A stretch of 17,612 nucleotides of DNA. Source: CAZLPW01 sp964561495 (lineage in GTDB: Bacteria > Fidelibacterota > Marinisomatia > Marinisomatales > UBA1611). This document shows, piece after piece, positions 14,899-17,612 of the stretch. The position numbers and the translations under genes were made by a program. The number at the start of each line of letters is the position of its first letter. Positions within the stretch are counted from its first letter, which is position 1. The notes under the pieces are model-generated. The model made no database searches. It had not been told where the DNA came from and was given only the letters and a program-made list of their open reading frames with translations. The stretch lies in contig CAZLPW010000041.1 in NCBI GenBank assembly GCA_964561495.1, forward strand, positions 1 through 17,612. The letters run 5' to 3'.

Positions 14899-16140
14899 GT
14901 GGATAAAATTAAAATTGTAGTAACTGGATTAGGTGTATTATCACCTAATGGGAATTCATTAAATAATTTTTGGGAAAATTGTCTTAATGGAGTTAGTGGA
15001 ATTGATAATATTACATATTATAATCCAGAGGGTCACAGAGTAACAATTGCTGGAGAATTATCAAATTTTGATGCAAAGGATACACTTGATACTAAATTAA
15101 TTCGCAAACTAGACCCATTTTCAATATATGCTCTCACAGCAGCAAATGAAGCGATATCTATGTCTGAAATTGACTTCAATTCTTGTAATCAGGATCGTAT
15201 TGGAGTTACGATCGGAACTGGAGTTGGAGGAATTCAAACATTAGAGGAACAACATTCTGTAATTAAAGAAAAAGGTTCCAAAAGGGTATCACCTCAATTT
15301 GTTCCAAGAATGATTTCAAATATAGCTGGGGGCCATATTGCAATGCGATGGGGATTGCGTGGACCAAATCAAACTGTTACATCAGCGTGTGCATCCGCTA
15401 CAGATGCAATAGGTATTGCAATGAGGATAATAAGATCAGGTGATGCAGACGTAATGATTACTGGAGGCACCGAGGCCAGTATTACTCCTCTTTGTATTGC
15501 AGGTTTTGCGAACATGAAAGCTCTTTCGCAATCTTGCTCTGAACCAAAAGGAGCTAGTAGACCTTTTGATGCTAATCGTGATGGGTTCGTTCTTGGAGAA
15601 GGTGCGGGAATGCTTGTTATTGAATCTGAAAAACATGCGAAAAAAAGAGGAGCAAAAATCTTTGCAGAATTAGCAGGGTATGGATCTACCGATGATGCAT
15701 TTCATATCACCCAACCTGCGCCTGAGGGATTAGGAGCAAAAAAAGCTATGAATAATGCTATTAATGATGCAAAAATAAATACAACTGATATTGATTATAT
15801 AAATGCGCATGGTACCTCAACTAAGTTCAATGATTTAAATGAGACTTTAGCTATACGAAGTTTGTTTAAAAGTCATTCTGAATCACTTAAAATTAGCTCT
15901 ACAAAATCTATGACTGGACACTTGTTAGGTGCTGCAGGAGGAATAGAAGCAGTTGCAACCATTAAAACGATAATGCATAAAAAAATACCTCCTACAATAA
16001 ACTATGAAAACCCTGATCCTGAATGCACATTGGACTATGTCCCCAATATAGCCCAAAAGCATTCAGTAAAAGCAGCTCTATCTAATACTTTTGGCTTTGG
16101 TGGACACAATGCTGTATTGTGTTTTAAAGAATACATTTGA
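14899..16140 (+). CDS. fabF: 3-oxoacyl-ACP synthase II (FabF)
   Basis: FabF is the main elongating condensing enzyme. The 413 residues match the family. The active site is complete: C164 in SACASATDAIG, H304 in NAHGTSTKFND, and H341 in KSMTGHLLGAAGG; E. coli FabF has these at 163, 303 and 340. It begins VVTGLGVLSPNGN and ends with SNTFGFGGHNA. The start is GTG at 14899, nine bases after acpP, with only a weak ribosome binding site. The stop overlaps the rnc start by four bases. FabF rather than FabB is inferred from motifs and from its place after acpP. No fabA or fabZ dehydratase or enoyl reductase is in this block. Confidence 0.96.
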   Translation: MDKIKIVVTGLGVLSPNGNSLNNFWENCLNGVSGIDNITYYNPEGHRVTIAGELSNFDAKDTLDTKLIRKLDPFSIYALTAANEAISMSEIDFNSCNQDRIGVTIGTGVGGIQTLEEQHSVIKEKGSKRVSPQFVPRMISNIAGGHIAMRWGLRGPNQTVTSACASATDAIGIAMRIIRSGDADVMITGGTEASITPLCIAGFANMKALSQSCSEPKGASRPFDANRDGFVLGEGAGMLVIESEKHAKKRGAKIFAELAGYGSTDDAFHITQPAPEGLGAKKAMNNAINDAKINTTDIDYINAHGTSTKFNDLNETLAIRSLFKSHSESLKISSTKSMTGHLLGAAGGIEAVATIKTIMHKKIPPTINYENPDPECTLDYVPNIAQKHSVKAALSNTFGFGGHNAVLCFKEYI

Positions 16141-16850
16141 AATTTGTACAAAAAATTTTTTCCTTTATTTCTAGAAGAAAAAATTTATCGCCTATTGAAA
16201 AACAAATAGGATACACATTTAATAATAAGACATATTTAAATCAAGCCTTAACACATAAATCAATAAATACCAAACCTAGCTTAAATTATGAAAGATTAGA
16301 GTTCTTGGGTGACGCAGTTTTGGATATAATTGTCAGTGCAAAATTATTGCAAGAATTCCCAGAAGGTGACGAAGGGCTCCTAACCCAAAAACGGGCAGCC
16401 TTAGTACAAAAATATTATTTAGCTCAGATGGGTAAATCATTAAATCTAATTGAGTATCTAATTATAGATCCTAGTGTAAACATTAAAATTGATAAAGTTG
16501 CAATAAAACAATTAGCAAATATTTTTGAATCTCTTTTGGGCGCATTATTCCTTGATGGCGGTTTAGGCCCTTGCGAATCATTAATAGTGGAGACAGTATG
16601 GACTCATCGAATAAGTGCATGGCAGTCAACTAACTATAAAGGTCGACTAATTGAATATTGTCACTCAAATGATTTAGAGACTCCTACTTTTAAGGTTAAA
16701 GACATCTCTGGTCCAGACCATTTGCGTACATTTGAAATTTTAGTTAAAATTGGAAAAAGAACTTTTAAATCAAGTATTGACACAAATAAAAAATCTGCAG
16801 AACAAGGTGCAGCAAAGAAAGCATTGGAAGAATTAAAAGCAAATATCTAG
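16137..16850 (+). CDS. rnc: Ribonuclease III
   Basis: RNase III cuts double-stranded RNA and processes rRNA precursors. It has 237 residues. The nuclease domain has THKS and the signature ERLEFLGDAVLD, with E52 and D59 matching E. coli E38 and D45. It continues with LLTQKRAALVQ and ANIFESLLGALFLDGG, where E131 matches E117. The residue matching D114 is asparagine (N128), a change at one metal-binding position. The double-stranded RNA-binding domain covers about 160-236 and ends SAEQGAAKKALEEL. The start is TTG, overlapping the fabF stop (TTGA). The stop shares a CTAG with the convergent DUF151 gene. rnc after fabF is a known gene order. Confidence 0.95.
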   Translation: MKFVQKIFSFISRRKNLSPIEKQIGYTFNNKTYLNQALTHKSINTKPSLNYERLEFLGDAVLDIIVSAKLLQEFPEGDEGLLTQKRAALVQKYYLAQMGKSLNLIEYLIIDPSVNIKIDKVAIKQLANIFESLLGALFLDGGLGPCESLIVETVWTHRISAWQSTNYKGRLIEYCHSNDLETPTFKVKDISGPDHLRTFEILVKIGKRTFKSSIDTNKKSAEQGAAKKALEELKANI

Positions 16851-17392
16851 GATTCTATTTTTATAATTTGATCTCTAATCTCAGCAGCTACTTCATATTC
16901 TTCTTTTTTAATTGCTTCTTCTAACCTTTCTTTAAGATTTTTGAGTAATAATTGCTCTTTTTTAGCGCTATTATTTTGATTTATAATATCTAATTTGGCA
17001 ACTGACTGTGAAGCCATTACATCTTCTGAAACAAATATAGGCGACCTTAATCTAATAGCGACTGCGATTGCATCACTTGGCCGTGCATCAACATTAATTT
17101 TCCCTAATCTTTCTGAATATATTTCCATAGTAGCATAAAAAATACCATTTGAAATATTACTTATCTTTACAGTTTTCAATTGGCACCTAATTTTATTAAT
17201 TATATTACAAATTAAGTCATGTGTTAATGGGCGAGGTGTATCTGCAACCTCAATTGCTAAAGCAATGGATTGAGCTTCAAAACTACCTACAATAACAGGT
17301 AGACATCTATCTCCCCCAATCTCATTTAATATAACTGCATAATTCCTACTAGAAGGATGATATGAAATTTTTTTTATTTCAACTGGGATCAT
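16847..17392 (-). CDS. Bifunctional nuclease-domain protein (DUF151) with UVR motif
   Basis: This is a 181-residue protein. Residues about 1-133 are the BFN/DUF151 domain: VILNEIGGDRCLPVIVGSFEAQSIA, then RPLTHDL, and the most conserved block INVDARPSDAIAVAIRLRSPIFVSEDV at about 99-125. The domain has been linked to DNase/RNase activity in a plant homologue, but the bacterial role is not settled. The C-terminus (about 145-180, LKERLEEAIKKEEYEVAAEIRDQI) is a UvrB/UvrC-type UVR motif, a helical hairpin for protein contact, a known fusion in bacteria. The stop shares a four-base CTAG with the rnc stop. Its ATG lies inside the 3' end of the upstream isomerase gene (14-base overlap). Confidence 0.9.
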   Translation of the reverse strand: MIPVEIKKISYHPSSRNYAVILNEIGGDRCLPVIVGSFEAQSIALAIEVADTPRPLTHDLICNIINKIRCQLKTVKISNISNGIFYATMEIYSERLGKINVDARPSDAIAVAIRLRSPIFVSEDVMASQSVAKLDIINQNNSAKKEQLLLKNLKERLEEAIKKEEYEVAAEIRDQIIKIES

Positions 17393-17612
17393 TAATTAAG
17401 CTCAACTCATCTTTTAATCGATTAATTTTATGTACTGGACTAGGGTCTGTTCTAAGTAGAAGCGCACACCAGAAACTTAACCAATCTCCAAAATGAATCA
17501 TATGAAGAAATCGTTCTTCAAAAGAATTTCCGTCAACAGATATATTGTATTGTTCAACATTGATTTCTTTTAATATTTCATTAGTAATCGATTGTATATT
17601 TTTAACTATTGG
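17379..17612 (-). CDS. Bifunctional phosphoglucose/phosphomannose isomerase, C-terminal fragment (5' end outside window)
   Basis: The frame is open to the window edge (first full codon CCA at 17612-17610) and gives 77 residues ending NDPS before a TGA at 17381-17379. The segment FEERFLHMIHFGDWLSFWCALLLRTDPSPVHKINRLKDEL closely follows the C-terminal domain of the SIS-fold bifunctional phosphoglucose/phosphomannose isomerases (pattern: hydrophobic-GDW-S-x3-A-L, DP-P-V, I-x2-LK). Such enzymes interconvert fructose-6-phosphate with glucose- and mannose-6-phosphate. The N-terminal SIS domains are not visible, so the call rests on this tail alone. The end overlaps the DUF151 start by 14 bases, so the two are probably one transcript. 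Confidence 0.75.
   Translation of the reverse strand, partial: PIVKNIQSITNEILKEINVEQYNISVDGNSFEERFLHMIHFGDWLSFWCALLLRTDPSPVHKINRLKDELSLINDPS

Noticed and set aside
1..17612. tRNA, rRNA, riboswitch, CRISPR array, insertion sequence, phage or defence genes
   Set aside because: I scanned for cloverleaf-like segments, spaced direct repeats, transposase motifs and terminal inverted repeats and saw none; every large frame is a housekeeping gene or the one unknown membrane protein.

Overview
The window is a gene-dense, AT-rich stretch of bacterial chromosome (roughly one third G+C by eye) that encodes housekeeping functions only. No mobile element, CRISPR array, tRNA or rRNA was seen. The gene content suggests a free-living Gram-negative bacterium of the FCB side of the tree. 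The clues are an ALDH4-type P5C dehydrogenase, a lipoprotein with a SPOR domain, a DUF151-UVR protein and a bifunctional phosphoglucose/phosphomannose isomerase tail. My best guess is a marine Candidatus Marinimicrobia (SAR406)-like genome. This is inference from gene content and base composition, not a phylogenetic result. A run of exactly 100 N inside a gene shows that this is a draft scaffold.

Layout. Positions 1-1693 (+) hold the end of the division cluster: the 3' part of ftsA, then ftsZ. Positions 1721-2735 (-) carry a GT2 glycosyltransferase followed by rpmB, convergent with ftsZ. From 2876 to 16850 every gene is on the + strand. First comes a DusB-like tRNA dihydrouridine synthase. 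A tight catabolic/energy block follows: pruA, arcC, sucC, sucD and ndk. Next are a PKD-like/SPOR lipoprotein interrupted by the gap and an unrecognised six-helix membrane protein. Last comes the classical block yceD(DUF177)-rpmF-fabH-fabD-fabG-acpP-fabF-rnc, which lacks the usual plsX. Positions 16847-17612 (-) carry a DUF151/UVR nuclease-like protein and, upstream of it, the C-terminus of a phosphoglucose/phosphomannose isomerase cut by the window edge.

How the genes work together. FtsA and FtsZ build the division ring, and the SPOR lipoprotein may act at the same septum. PruA makes glutamate from P5C/glutamate semialdehyde. SucCD makes ATP or GTP from succinyl-CoA, ArcC makes ATP from carbamoyl phosphate, and Ndk equilibrates the nucleotides. 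Together they look like the energy-yielding steps of arginine/ornithine/proline breakdown, although the entry enzymes are not in the window. The fab block is a nearly complete type II fatty-acid initiation and elongation set, linked to ribosome-related genes (yceD, rpmF, rnc) as in many bacteria.

No intergenic stretch exceeds 300 bases. The longest is the 140-base divergent region 2736-2875, which is very AT-rich and has no promoter I can assign with confidence. I found no clearly undescribed system. The most unusual points are the pruA-arcC-sucCD-ndk arrangement, the acidic-repeat SPOR lipoprotein with its assembly gap, the missing plsX, and a dyad over a TATAAT upstream of pruA.
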